A stretch of DNA of 64,000 nucleotides. It comes from Owenia fusiformis. Lineage: Eukaryota; Annelida; Polychaeta; Sabellida; Oweniidae. Both the position numbers and the translations under genes were made by a program. The stretch covers positions 35,634,528-35,698,527 of the forward strand of contig CAIIXF020000012.1 in NCBI GenBank assembly GCA_903813345.2. The letters are read 5' to 3'. Positions 47,001-58,400 of the stretch are shown here, piece after piece. Each line of letters starts with the position of its first letter. Within the stretch, counting starts at the first letter, position 1. The notes beneath the pieces are model-generated. The model saw nothing but the letters and a program-made list of their open reading frames with translations. It made no database searches and was not told the DNA's origin.

Positions 47001-47961
47001 GGGAGTATTGGGTAGGTTTCTGATAAGTCTCCTCTCTGAGCAATGGAACAGAGCTTCCCTGCTCTCTCAGTTGTTCAGAGTAACTCCTTTCATATTCTTG
47101 TGATAATGGCAACCTATCACCCCCCATCTTAGCTTCCTGTGACCATCCTTTGCCAAGATGTGATGCTAATTCCTCACCAACAAACCGATCCTGTCTCTGA
47201 AGTGATGGCCTCTTCCTATATATGCCAGAGTATGGCTGAGTATTTACTCTGCTTGGAGTATGTTGAGAGTCAACTCTACTCTTCTGCTCTAGCTCTTGAT
47301 CTGCAGCCATTGTACTCTTGTAACCCTGCTTTTGTTTACTCTCTGACTCATCAGAAGTGAAACAACTGTCATCCTTAGTAGCAGGGAGGCGCTGCATTAT
47401 TTCAGACAGAAAGCCCTTAACTTCCTGTTGGCCTTCATGGTGACTCGTATTTAATCTCTCTATCTCAGTTTGTATCTCTCTCTGACCTGCATGTACTTCC
47501 CTTCGAAGATTTTCCTGACCTGAGTAAACTTCCCTTCTCAGATCTTCATACATAGTTCTATTTTGTTGATCCAGAGCCTTCATTTGACTGTTTAAAACAG
47601 ACATCTGGAATTGTTGACTCTGTAGCTCCTTTTCCATGGGTATAATTACTCCTGGAGATTTTCCATCTAGTACAGTGGATGTTAAAGGGTAACCTCTTGA
47701 CGGTGTCATCCCATAACCTTCTCCCTGTACTGTGTATCCAGTCTTAGACATCGCTCCTGCTGGATTTTCCTCCACTTGTCTTGCAGATTCGGTTCCACTA
47801 AATGTGTCTCTTCTGACTGGCACTGTATCATCAAGCCCAATATCCATTTGAGCATTATCTCCTTGGAAGAAGACAGTATTATCAGCAGACTCCTCCTCCT
47901 GTCTTCTCCCTTCCGTCTGGGATTCCATGTATTCCATCCCTTCCTCTGGTTTAGTTGCCAT
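44002..47961 (-). CDS. gag-pro: Gag-protease polyprotein, 1319 residues, of non-autonomous LTR element
   Basis: The N-terminal ~420 residues are charged and predicted coiled (QSQQFQMSVLNSQMKALDQQ and repeated RREVxxGQ). A Gag capsid-like domain spans about 430-590 (WKDYKAYFSTCVENNGWSP to LDKAIEVALKEES). Two CX2CX4HX4C zinc knuckles follow at about 652-690 (CKKCGEEGHRVRWC and CYNCDKPGHLSFDC). An aspartic protease motif FLVDSGAVSTMIG sits near 745, with GILGSEYL about 75 residues on, in the same frame, so no frameshift is needed. A 480-residue polar tail ends with KRYHLRSRS, a motif type often seen near integrase or Pol C-termini. RT, RNase H and integrase are missing, which makes the element dependent on others. 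The ATG lies 47 bases after the primer site. The frame is intact, consistent with recent activity. Confidence 0.92.
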   Translation of the reverse strand: MATKPEEGMEYMESQTEGRRQEEESADNTVFFQGDNAQMDIGLDDTVPVRRDTFSGTESARQVEENPAGAMSKTGYTVQGEGYGMTPSRGYPLTSTVLDGKSPGVIIPMEKELQSQQFQMSVLNSQMKALDQQNRTMYEDLRREVYSGQENLRREVHAGQREIQTEIERLNTSHHEGQQEVKGFLSEIMQRLPATKDDSCFTSDESESKQKQGYKSTMAADQELEQKSRVDSQHTPSRVNTQPYSGIYRKRPSLQRQDRFVGEELASHLGKGWSQEAKMGGDRLPLSQEYERSYSEQLREQGSSVPLLREETYQKPTQYSREPLAQEGDGEFFGAGELDRSEIRRSGRHSLHFPMEYPPDHQDGRQPEELIGNIPNPDLNRDTQERVSIEGLAPEVKEEKAAESVIVTKVLDMCTKLIESNKGPRVRIKPTQTFDGSTPWKDYKAYFSTCVENNGWSPDEKRQYLATNLRGDAQQLVLELEEGYSYEDLIEALEKRFGPGGKADVFEAELCSRTRKPKESLQSLGQNIRRLASLAYPEMSRMAQDRLARRSFEQAIPDDDLRQAIHRKDPETLDKAIEVALKEESYQESERIRRGLKSKRDHKILQVDEEDDISTKLQQILKPVEQLLEKTLGKMSKDIADIANRGPSKRTFSCKKCGEEGHRVRWCPTITCYNCDKPGHLSFDCPLPEKPKREKDQSRTVTTNSVTPVRFMADRYEEVTTANSEEPVRKIVADVDICGTRMEFLVDSGAVSTMIGWGCYNRIPKEHRPPLRPLDRLFTQADGSHLAMFGMISCDIELDSKIMTMNIAVADIAQDGILGSEYLSASGATIDYPNLRIYFKDQEKKAEEIMLCSSCHSQSKPETDRYNIRGDLYKTEKTMFDRNMDADETEMMEFPDGEDTDEGCPEPRRDITKFESGESGEESTERQYDTTDTNSDIPSNELSLHKNQRLTLKENSSMRGIMRNNENKSDDLRNLVLKSKGASLTRRDCQESGMRTQSVNSKGRLRKSKQVGKNPTLVEYEMKRSTPNNQNFGSRKDNCTGRDSRVHSKSTRSNGPSLSQREQSSLKSALTESTHETLTWDNTQENRLRRPNRDKVHEHKVVAHRNLKERKIWPLEKDSGGQESKLKELTMNQPFISSKAKEFNQRNDQLKNRVPCRQELPLMEEANIVPVIRPLVGGTNEPLPKEDALRSNIETPMPKRYHLRSRSVEPTQTNGMSVRRRGAPRSVRAEPTRRSKVYENTLEEPIVEKEHVSQETVTPQLMEMKRSLERMIPVLNTFGLASGHTSESRRCLEEVHRKAIDVLELILLSQDCENNRINE

Positions 47962-47993
47962 ATTCTCTTTTGGACGTCCTCCCTAAGCAAATA

Positions 47994-48008
47994 CCGACGC
48001 TGCCACCA
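47994..48008 (-). other. Primer-binding site
   Basis: One base inside the 5' LTR the minus strand reads TGGTGGCAGCGTCGG. The first 11 bases fit the 3' end of a leucine tRNA including CCA. It matches the start of the primer site at 5370. Confidence 0.7.
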
Positions 48009-48009
48009 A

Positions 48010-49957
48010 TGTCGGACCTGGCCAAAATTTGGTAGTGTGGAGAGGTCAAGTCACTGACAAATATTTTATTATGGGATTCTCACAGATTATCTACGTAGGC
48101 GCAGACCTGGTTTGGTGGTACTGCGGCTTAAGAGAACATACACGACAAGAATCAATGGCAACAAAAACACATATATTTGTACAATTACAATAAAAATTAC
48201 AATAAAATAGCAATCTACTCAAATAATGTATGTCTACTGTCTTTATTTATTCTCATATACTCAAAGAGTAATCTCAAAGTCCTTATTATTACTCAAATGC
48301 TCTGATAAAATAAAACTCAAATGTCTATCATCACTGAATTGTTCATAAAGAAATACTACTCTCAATGTCCTGAAAATTATATTCACTCAGTCTCTTCTAA
48401 GATCCTATGTGATCGTCTCAATTACTCTCTGGTTACTCCTCACATCAAAATTAATTATACTCCTGGTTACTCTTCAGCTTCCTCCAATTTACTCTTGGAT
48501 TCCTCAAGTTACTCCTCCTCTGCTAATATGATCACTCTCAATTTACTCCTCCTGCTTTCAAATTACTCCTTGATTACTCCTAATCTCAGACTACTCCACA
48601 ATTACTCCTACGATCACTCCTTACTCCTTCTGCTCCCAGCTTACTCTACTCCCAAATTACTCCCAATTGCTCTTCAACTTACTCTTTCCACTCTCAGATT
48701 ACTCCTAGCCTACTCTCTGTTAGTTCCGCGGAGAATAATAATTACTCTCGGCTCACTGGTAGATTCTGTAGGGCCAATGAGTAAACCTGAATAAATTAGC
48801 TCTTACAATAAGAATGAGTACAATGTCGGAGATGAGTAATTCTAATGAGAAATACACAATCTCTATCACTCCCTGGTAATTCACATGAGGAGCAAAGGCA
48901 AAAGATCAATTTACTCCATAAATATCTTTGGCTCTTCAATGGTACAGGAGAAGCGTTGAGAGAATGAAATAATGAATATTTGTTCACATAAGCTAAAGAA
49001 TGATGAATTAATTTATTAAAGAAATATAGATTCCCCTTTTTATTAGCAAAAGTAGGGAAACACTAAAAGCACAACTATAGAAAGGTTATTTGAGATCTCA
49101 AACTGATATAAGCATGGAAATACTGTATAAATCAGGTTCTGATCAACAATAAACAACAATTATTCCCAGTCACTCTCTGGTAGTTCCGCAGGAAGTGACA
49201 ATTACCTCCAGCTCACTTTTAGATGCCGCAACTGAGAATAAAATGTATAGGCTTAGATATCAAACACTTGGAAGACAACACTGGCAGCCAGATGGAAATA
49301 TTTAGCTTGGAATTACAAAGTTAAACGCACATAAATGCACCTTTCATAAAGTCTTATATATAATTCACTGTTTCTCAAAATAATAGATGATCAGCACATC
49401 ATCATCCTCAACATCATTTGAAGCTATGGAATACGAGCCATAGAAAAAGGTTACCTTACCACATGCGTCTTCCTGCTTCTAGATACCTTACTCCAAACTT
49501 CGGGTCATCAACAGGTAGTCACACCACACGTGGCCCTAATTCTCTCCCGCTTTTCCCTCTCCAAAACGTCCAATAAACCTACTTCCGTGTAGATTAAACT
49601 GCCTCAACAACAGCACAAAATACTTCTCGAATAAATGTCACTATCCTTAATGACAGATGACACTTATCTCCTACGATATCTCCACAAGTTTCAGCATCAA
49701 TCCAAAGCTAAATGGCCGCCATCTTCCTCACGCTTCTTCTTCTTCAAGCCCCAGGTTCAACTATTGTAAATCAGGGATCCCACGTGACCAATTTTAGGGG
49801 AAATACCCTTTACCTTTCGGTCCAGTGTAATTAATAACTCCCGGGAGAGTCCCTCTTATATTGTTAATGACATGTAACAATTAACTTTTAAATTTATTGA
49901 AGATTATTACAATTTAATTAAAATAACATAAAGTGGGGAATTCCTAAATTTCCCACA
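48010..49957 (-). repeat. 5' LTR (1948 bp)
   Basis: This is the promoter-bearing LTR for the minus-strand element and a near-identical copy of 41626-43573. Its minus-strand start is TGTGGGAAATTTAGG and its end GGTCCGACA. No essential promoter motif was assigned. Confidence 0.95.
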
Positions 49958-51340
49958 ATGGTTTTATCATTGCATTTCATGGTTGGTGGTTTTTCATGGC
50001 ATTTTATTGTCAAACCTGACCATCAAATACTATGGTCACACCATGGTATTTCATTGCCATAATCATAACTATCATTTATCATGGCATATCATTGCATTTC
50101 GTGGTTGATTGTATTTCATAGCATTTCATTGTCAAACCTGACCATCAAATACCATGGTTATACCATGGTATTTCATTGCTAAAAAGAACTCTACAAGAGT
50201 CTCAAGTCTAAAATTGGTCAGAGTTGAAATGGATCATGAAATGCAATGAAATACCACGTTTAACCATGAAATGCAATGAAATATAATGATTGATCATGAT
50301 ATGCAATGAAATGCAATGGTCTTTCTTGCAATGCAGTGAAATACAATGAAAGGCCATGTTCAAAAAGTATTTTTTACATGAAATATCTTTATTAATAAAT
50401 GTTGATTAGATAACCAAATTATTATAATTAGTGATTCTGATATTCATCAAAATCACAACTTTATATACTTTTGTTCCTTTATTTAATAAATTAATTTCTA
50501 TTATGAATAATTAAGTTAATAACCCTAGAAACAAATTTTTTTTTGTTAAACAAATATGCTTTACTTTTATTTGACTGTTTTCAGTTAAATAGGAGATCAA
50601 CTGAATATTTTGTAAGTCAAACCTCCAGTCTTCGATTAAACATCTTGACTGTACTTCATTGCATTTGATGGTTTGCAACCATGAAATACTGCAAAATAGC
50701 AGTATTTTTGAATGCAAAATTTTAAGTACAGTTTCCACAGTATACCATGGTAAATCGTGATAATTAAATGGCACCATTGCATATCATGGATAAATATCTA
50801 GACCATGATAATACTGCATTTGATGGTATTTGACCATGAAATACTGTGAAACGGTGGTATTTTTTAGATACAAAATTACATGTTAATTGACCATGGTATA
50901 CCATGGTATATCATGATCGTTAAATGGCACCATTGCATTTCATGGTCAGGAGCGTTTTTTTAACATGGAGTTTCCCATTGAAAAAATACTGCCGTTTCAC
51001 AGTATTTCATAGTCAGAAACCATCAAATGCAATGATATCATGGTCAAGAAACCATCAAATGCAATGATATCATGGCCGAGAACTTGACCATGATATCATT
51101 GCATTTGATGGTTTCTGACCATGAAATACTGCGAAACGGCAGTATTTTTTCAATGGAAAACTCCATGTTAAAAACGCACTGTTAACAATGAAATGCAATG
51201 GTGCCATTTAACGTTCATGATCGGCCATGGTATTACCATGGTATTTCATTGCATTTCATGGCCATATACCATGGTATACCATGGTCATACCACGGTATAC
51301 CATGGTATGGCCATGGTCCATTTAAACATGGTATTTCATG
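49958..51340. repeat. CCATGG-rich foldback island, right part with ~135-bp hairpin
   Basis: It continues the repeat at 40938-41625. A long inverted repeat has arms at about 50913-51048 and 51083-51225. Paired blocks include GATCGTTAAATGGCACCATT, TTTTTAACATGGAG, ATACTGCCGTTTC and CATCAAATGCAATGATATCA. The loop is 34 bases. Without the LTR element the island would be about 2.1 kb. No coding sequence is seen. Confidence 0.82.
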
Positions 51341-52383
51341 ATAACCAAACAAAATATTAACATTAAGACATACTCACACTGAGTCAGAGATTATAAGTGA
51401 TCATCATTGATCTGATGCACATTTAGGAAACTACCCTTTTCAATAAATTGAATTCACTTCTTTAAAAGAGAGCTTCATTTATGAGTATTGGCTATCAATT
51501 TTTTCAATTTTTCTTCAACATGTATTGTAATGACTTCAGTATGAATGAAATGTCCCTTGGTGTTCTGGTCCTGGATTGTGATATTGGTTCTCCATTGGAG
51601 GAGGGAGAGGGATGTTAGATATTGTCTCTTTTCACATTAGATCATGGTTTTGGGATATACAGGGTCTACTTTTCTTATGACAGATTTACACTTACAGTTT
51701 ACTTTTTTCATTGGGTTTCTTAATAGTTTTTAGTCACCCTTCCCTTTGGTATTCACGCTTATCTATTGATCAAAATATTGATACCCTTGATTTAGAATCT
51801 CAGTCGATTTTCCATATTCAAAATCCAAAACAAGTCAATAACAAGTATCACTCTACTATCATTTGGTGTTCAAATGAGCATTTGGTGTTCATGAGCAACC
51901 CATTTTGCTTATTAGTATTGATTATGTTATTTGTTTTTATTTGTTTGTTTCTTATTAATGGTTTATTGGATGACTGTTAGAATGTTAATACATGTAAGGT
52001 ACTTTCAAAAATATACTAAGCAATACAATTAGACAGCCACAGTAGCTCATGCATTTCTAGGGGTTAGGTATAGTAGAATGAGTATGTTTCAGTTATTTAT
52101 CGTATCAGCATCAAACCTTATATTGTTTGTTTTATTCAGAGAGTAGTTGTTAATGCTCTACTCTCAGTCTCAGGGTAGAAAACAGAACTGTACTTATCAT
52201 TCAGATCATCACAGAGAGAGGTGCCAGTGAGTTCAGAATCATCTAAGTACTTGGTAAGTTCTATATAGTATATTAATTTAGAAGATATCTTCTCATTTAG
52301 GAGACATTGGGAGATATGTATCTCCTTTGGAAGTGCATTGCTTAGTGAATCACGGTTATGGTCTTGCACTGACTATTGTTAAG
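51341..52383. other. Unassigned DNA
   Basis: No supported gene. Short frames at 51711-51980 and 52136-52369 have no domain. Confidence 0.4.
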
Positions 52384-52918
52384 AGTAGGATTTCTTGTGG
52401 TATCTTTCTCCTTTGGATATAGGTATCTCCTTTGGGGGTGCATCACTTAATGAATCCTGCTTATATTCTTATATTGATTACTGATAAATGACATCAAATT
52501 GGATGACAGTTGAGTAGGATTTCTTGTGGTATCTTTCTCCTTTGGATATAGGTATCTCCTTTGGGAGTGCATCACTTAGTGAATCCTGCTTATATTCTTA
52601 TATTGATTACTGATAAATGACATCAAATTGGATTAAAGTAGAGTAGGATTTATTGTGGTATCTTTCTCCTTTGGGATATAGGTATCTCCTTTGGGAGTGC
52701 ATCACTTAGTGAATCCTGCTTATTTTCTTATATTGATTACTGATAAATGACATCAAATTGGATGACAGTTGAGTAGGATTTCTTGTGGTATCTTTCTCCT
52801 TTGGATATAGGTATCTCCTTTGGGAGTGCATCACTTAGTGAATCCTGCTTATTTTCTTATATTGATTACTGATAAATGACATCAAATTGGATGACAGTTG
52901 AGTAGGATTTCTTGTGGG
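52384..52918. repeat. 129-bp tandem repeat, about four copies
   Basis: Units start AGTAGGATTTCTTGTGGTAT at 52384, 52513, 52642, 52772 and 52901 and include TGCATCACTTAGTGAATCCT. They are over 90 percent alike by eye. Confidence 0.92.
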
Positions 52919-53271
52919 AGACTGAATCTCCGTAAGATACATTTTTAGATATGTTTCTCCTTTGGCAGACATCTGGTAAACCGTTGTGATGTTTTTAATG
53001 GGAGACATTTTTATAGTTCTCATTAAAATTCTTTGCTTAATGATTATACAGGGGTCAGTAGGAGCTTCTTTTAGAGACATTAGAAAATTGATTCTCAAGT
53101 ATTAATTTATAACATTAGAAGGTGTTCTCTGAGTATTACAAGGAATACTGCTTCTCCTTTAGGATGAATTTGGAAATAATATTGCCCCATTTAGACTAAC
53201 TTTTATTTAAAAAAACAAACAATGCAGAAAAGAAATATAAACAGCATTTTTGTTTGCTGTAAGAAATATTA

Positions 53272-53437
53272 CAGTGTAACCTGCATATTGTGAACCTGTA
53301 TGGAGCCCAAAAAATGTTAACTGTAAATAGGTGTTATGGTTATGAGAGGGGATTCAATGTGAAATGTGTCTTGAAGTAGAGTTCACTAAACACAGGTGTT
53401 CACTAGAGGGAGGTTTTCACTAAAATGGATTTTACTG
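53272..53437. mobile_element. 166-bp pogo/mariner-like MITE
   Basis: TA flanks both ends (53270-53271 and 53438-53439). The ends are CAGTGTAACCTGC and, as complement, CAGTAAAATCC. It has no coding capacity and looks like a Tc1/mariner-pogo derivative. Confidence 0.55.
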
Positions 53438-53439
53438 TA

Positions 53440-54460
53440 TACTTTCAAAATGCAAAAGTGCTGACAGAATTGGAATTTCGAGTAATAAGAAAAATAAACA
53501 TGCAAAAATTAACATTTTTATAAGGAAGAAGTGCCAGAAAAAACAATTGACTACTTTTGATAGGGAAATATGTTAAATAGACCTTCCTGTTATATCAGTT
53601 CTTCCCTACCCTTCCTCGGAGTGATTTACTTTCTGATACTCTTAAAATAACTGATAAACTCTCTGAACCAACCACAGCCATTTATCCAGTTCTTTAGATA
53701 CATGTTAGCCTGACTGTGTTGTGCTCTTTGATTGGTTGGATGCTTAACTGTAAAATGTTTGTCAGTAGTTAGAGGGTAGAACATTTAATCCAGGCCAGGG
53801 TATAGTTCCCCTTCGGGTTTATTTGGCATACTTTTTCATGCTAACCAATAATTTGTGTGAATTAATCGTTCTGAGTTGTACATAGCCTTTCATGATAATT
53901 TATACATATACCTAAAGGAATGGTTTTGGTGGTTGATGGATTGTGTTATTTTAAAAAAAATTAAACTAGAATATTTATAGGGTCAAAAGCTGATGAACAC
54001 ATCTTGGCATTTCTCATCCCTGAGGAATATTTAGTTATTTTAAATATTCTTTTTAAAATAACCATTGCTAGTTTAGCTACAAATTTTGGCAAATTTTTAA
54101 CAGTTATTGTTGACAACTATTTTGCCAAAAGAGAACATATTGTCTTTAAATCCACATAAGGGGCTAATTTGATATTTTGATTTAATGTTACATATATAAT
54201 TTGGTTCCATTCCAGAAATACCATGCATGTTTTTTTAAGTGTGAGTTTAGCAAAATTCTCACATGCACCTTGATACTTACATATAAATACAGTAGAAGAT
54301 GCTATGTTACTATGCCAATGTGATTGGTTGCTATGGTAACTTTATAAATACAGCCTTGGGAGGCTGTTTGCATCAAAGATAACTTGCTGCTATATTTTAC
54401 CACAAATATCTGAAATTAGATTAATTCACCTTGAAGGATGAGGCCAGAGTTGCACATCAT
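53440..54460. other. Unassigned DNA
   Basis: I see no gene or clear repeat in this stretch. Confidence 0.4.
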
Positions 54461-54467
54461 TAGCTCT

Positions 54468-56265
54468 TTGTGGAGCATAAGGCCCTTGCAAATAATACAT
54501 CATTAGGTATTTGTGAGGCATATAAGGCCCTTGCAAATAATACATCATTAGGTATTTGTAAGGCATATAAGGCCCTTGCAAATAACATATCATTTTGTAT
54601 TTGTAAGACTTATAAGGGCCTTGCAAATAATACATCATTAGGTATTTGTAAGGCATATAAGGCCCTTGCAAATAACATATCATTAGGTATTTGTTGTGAG
54701 GCATATAAGGCCCTTGCAAATAACACATCATTGGGTATTTGTAAGGCATATAAGGCCCTTGCAAATAACATATCATTAGGTATTTGTGGAGCATATAAGG
54801 CCGTTGCAAATAACACATCATTAGGTATTTGTTGTGAGGCATATAAGGCCCTTGCAAATAACACATCATAGGGTATTTGTAAGGCATATAAGGCCCTTGC
54901 AAATAACACATCATTAGGTATTTGTTGTGAGGCATATAAGGCCCTTGCAAATAACACATCATTAGCTCTTTGTGGAGCATATAAGGCCCTTGCAAATAAT
55001 ACATCATAGGGTATTTGTGATGCATATAAGGCCCTTGAAAATAACACATCATTAGGTATTTGTGAGGCATAAGGCCCTTGCAAATAACACATCATTTAGT
55101 ATTTGTAAGGCATATAAGGCCCTTGCAAATAATACATAATTAGGTATTTGTTGTGAGGCATATAAGGCCCTTGCAAATAACACATCATTAGGTATTTGTG
55201 AGGCATAAGGCCCTTGCAAATAACACATCATTTAGTATTTGTAAGGCATATAAGGCCCTTGCAAATAATACATCATTAGGTATTTGTTGTGAGGCATATA
55301 AGGCCCTTGCAAATATCACATCATTAGGTATTTGTAAGGCATATAAGGCCCTTGCAAATAACATATCATTTAGTATTTGTAAGGCATATAAGGCCCTTGC
55401 AAATAACACATCATTAGGTATTTGTAAGGCATATAAGGCCCTTACAAATAACACATTATTAGGTATTTGTAAGGCATATAAGGCCCTTACAAATAACACA
55501 TCATTAGGTATTTGTAAGGCATATAAGGCCCTTGCAAATAATACATCATTAGGTATTTGTGGAGCATAAGGCCCTTACAAATAACACATCATTAGGTATT
55601 TGTAAGGCATATATGACTCTTGCAAATAACATATCATTTAGTATTTGTAAGGCATATAAGGCCCTTGCAAATAACATATCATTTAGTATTTGTAAGGCAT
55701 ATAAGGCCCTTGCAAATAATACATCATTAGGTATTTGTAAGGCATATAAGGCCCTTGCAAATAACACATCATTTAGTATTTGTAAGGCATATAAGGCCCT
55801 TGCAAATAACACATCATTTAGTATTTGTAAGGCATATAAGGCCCTTGCAAATAACACATCATTAGGTATTTGTGGAGCATAAGGCCCTTACAAATAACAC
55901 ATCATTAGGTATTTGTAAGGCATATAAGGCCCTTGCAAATAATACATCATTAGGTATTTGTGGAGCATAAGGCCCTTACAAATAACACATCATTAGGTAT
56001 TTGTGAGGCATATAAGGCCCTTGCGAATAACACATCATTAGGTATTTGTGAGGCATATAAGGCCCTTGCAAATAATACATCATTAGGTATTTGTGAGGCA
56101 TATAAGGCCCTTGCAAATAATACACCATTAGGTATTTGTGAGGCATATAAGGCCCTTGCAAATAATACACCATTAGGTATTTGTGAGGCATAAGGCCCTT
56201 GCAAATAACACATCATCTAGTATTTGTAAGGCATATAAGGCCCTTGCAAATAAAACATAATTTAG
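54468..56265. repeat. 45-bp minisatellite, about forty copies
   Basis: Units read AAGGCCCTTGCAAATAACAC then ATCATTAGGTATTTGT and AAGGCATAT. Variants add TTG (48 bp) or lose two bases in GCATAAGG. Most units are open in two frames on opposite strands, giving 15-residue peptide repeats. I read this as a consequence of the 45-bp period rather than coding. Confidence 0.95.
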
Positions 56266-56293
56266 CTCAATTGTATAGAAAGAAAACTAAATA

Positions 56294-56468
56294 CAGTAAA
56301 ACCTGTCTCCTCTGGGACTTGCCAAAAGTGTTTGGATTAGCAGGTGTTCACATTTCAAGGTTTTCTAATCTGTGAGTCAATGGGAGATAACAAATTTGAG
56401 ACTGAGAATAGTGTTAACATGAAGAGGCATTTGAATTAAAGGGGTGTTCGGATATACAGGTTTCACTG
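56294..56468. mobile_element. 175-bp pogo/mariner-like MITE
   Basis: TA flanks both ends (56292-56293 and 56469-56470). The inverted ends are CAGTAAAACCTGT and, as complement, CAGTGAAACCTGTAT. A partial relative with GATTAGCAGGTGTTCACATT lies at 59555-59740. Confidence 0.75.
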
Positions 56469-56470
56469 TA

Positions 56471-57261
56471 TTGATATTGGAAATGGTAGTTTTTGCAAGA
56501 GACCCCCTAACATCTTTTACTATTACTTTATTACAATGCTTTTTCCCAGTTCACTATATCTTCAACTGCTCTATGTTCTTCAATTTCTTCAGCATTGGGT
56601 CATATTGACATTGAGTCACTCTGTCACACACATTTATCATTTCCGCCTTTATTAATTCTAGTTCTATATGTCACACAATTTATATATTAATTCTAGTCCT
56701 ATATGTCACAGAATTTCCTCCTATATTGTAGTAGTCTAACATCCAAGTAACGATTCCCCTTTCCAATGCAGTAAAAGTGAAACATCTCTGGAAATTGAAC
56801 ACTTTATAAGACAGTGAAATACTCAAAGTCCTTTATCAACCAATCACATAATGTAAAACAAATCTTTCAGGTGGAACATCTCCCAAGTTTAACACTATTT
56901 TGAAGTATCAAAGTGTATGTTCCACTTATACAAGTTTTGCTGTATAGTATACAGTATATTCCCATATATTATAATGAGCGGATGTTCTGTAATCTTCAAC
57001 AGAGGTTTTGTCTCTCCCCCACCCTCATATATAAGGATTCAATTAGATCACACAGATATGTTTCTTTTTTATTATTTATTATTAATTGTGTCTTATAATA
57101 TTTTTGTCATAATAATATTTTTTATTGAGAAAACCTGCAAAATTCAGAGCTCACTAGAATCACATGCAGAATTAATCATTTAAAATTGAAAAAGATTAAG
57201 TGATAGAAGTTTTTTGTCACCACCAACTGTGGGTGGTGTTTGCATGGATGCTCAGCATATG
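56471..57261. other. Unassigned DNA
   Basis: No supported gene. 56770-56950 has weak inverted ends (GCAGTAAAAGTGAAACAT, GTTTTGCTGTATA) that may be another decayed MITE. Confidence 0.4.
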
Positions 57262-57306
57262 TAACAAATGGCAGGTCGTGGCATTTTGCTTGTTAATGCC
57301 CTGTCT
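57262..57306 (+). repeat. Recurrent ~45-bp motif, copy D
   Basis: It reads TAACAAATGGCAGGTCGTGG then CATTTTGCTTGTTAATGCC, about 650 bases before a minisatellite. Confidence 0.72.
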
Positions 57307-57925
57307 TCTTATCTCCGTAAACTCTCTCCCCATATGCATTCTCTCGAAATTGCATGATGATCATTCCCAGGGGAGCAGTTATCTCCACAGGATTTTTTCT
57401 CAAGTGGGTGCAAAATTCTCATTTTCACAATTCAGACCAAAATTGGTCAAAATATGCCCATTTTTCATGATTTTTCTCATTTTCAAGTGGGTGCAAATGG
57501 ATTTTCAGGTGGGTGCAAGCCTTTTTTCAGATTCTCAGGTGGGTGCTGCACCCGCTACCCTGCACCCACTTGCTTTAATGCTGGGGAGATCACTGGGTAG
57601 AAAATATTACTTGCATTGATGATTACTAAGTAATTCTGACTGCATGATAGCATAGTAGTGTAGTATTATCCAATCAATATTAGCATACTGCATGCAATCT
57701 ACAATCTAGTAGAAAATCTATATAGGGTCAATAGCATTAGGGGTCGGTACAAAAAATCTTAATATGTTGCATTGGTTGTTTGAGCTAGTTTATGTTTTAA
57801 TATATGAATTAAGCATATGCGCTTTTACAGGAAATCCATTTGATGCCCTAAACCCTAATTTACCCTCCCAAAATACTTGGTTGGTTGGTTAAGGGGAGGC
57901 CATGTGATACCATAGTTATTTGTAC
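57307..57925. other. Unassigned DNA with CAGGTGGGTGCA words
   Basis: No gene. 57400-57570 repeats a short AAGTGGGTGCAAA/CAGGTGGGTGCA word five times. Confidence 0.45.
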
Positions 57926-58400
57926 CCACATCATATGTCTTTAGAGCTTCATGTCACATCATCATGTCATGTCTTTAGAACTTCTTGTCACATCATCATT
58001 TTGTGTCTTAAAGCTTCGAGTCACATCATCATGTTGTGTCTTAGAGCTTCGTGTCACATCATCATGTTGTGTCTTAGAGCTTCGTGTCACATCATCATAT
58101 CGTATCTTTTGAGCTTCATGTCACATCATCATATCATGTCTTTAGAGCTTCATGTCACATCATCATGTCATGTCTTCAGAGCTTCGTGTCACATCATCAT
58201 GTTGTGTCTTAGAGCTTCCTGTCACATCATCATATCATATCTTTAGAGCTTCATGTCACATCATCATATCATATCTTTAGAGCTTCATGTCACATCATTA
58301 TTTCATGTCTGTGGAGCTGTACATCACATTATATGTCATATCACAGAACTTCATGTCACATTATCATGTCGTGTCTTATAAGTTGTATGTCGTATCATGT
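57926..58400. repeat. ~32-bp minisatellite, about fourteen copies
   Basis: Units read AGAGCTTCATGTCACATCAT then CATGTCATGTCTTT with small length changes. Confidence 0.9.

Larger units (their letters stand above)
41626..49957 (-). mobile_element. Young LTR retrotransposon, Gag-protease only
   Basis: The element is 8332 bp with two LTRs of exactly 1948 bp, TG...CA ends when read on the plus strand, and a 4-bp duplication ATGG (41622-41625 and 49958-49961). The internal part (43574-48009) has a primer-binding site, one Gag-protease ORF and a polypurine tract, all on the minus strand. No reverse transcriptase, RNase H or integrase is present. It would need enzymes from a related complete element. 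The LTRs differ at one position I could find, so the insertion is recent. Confidence 0.93.
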
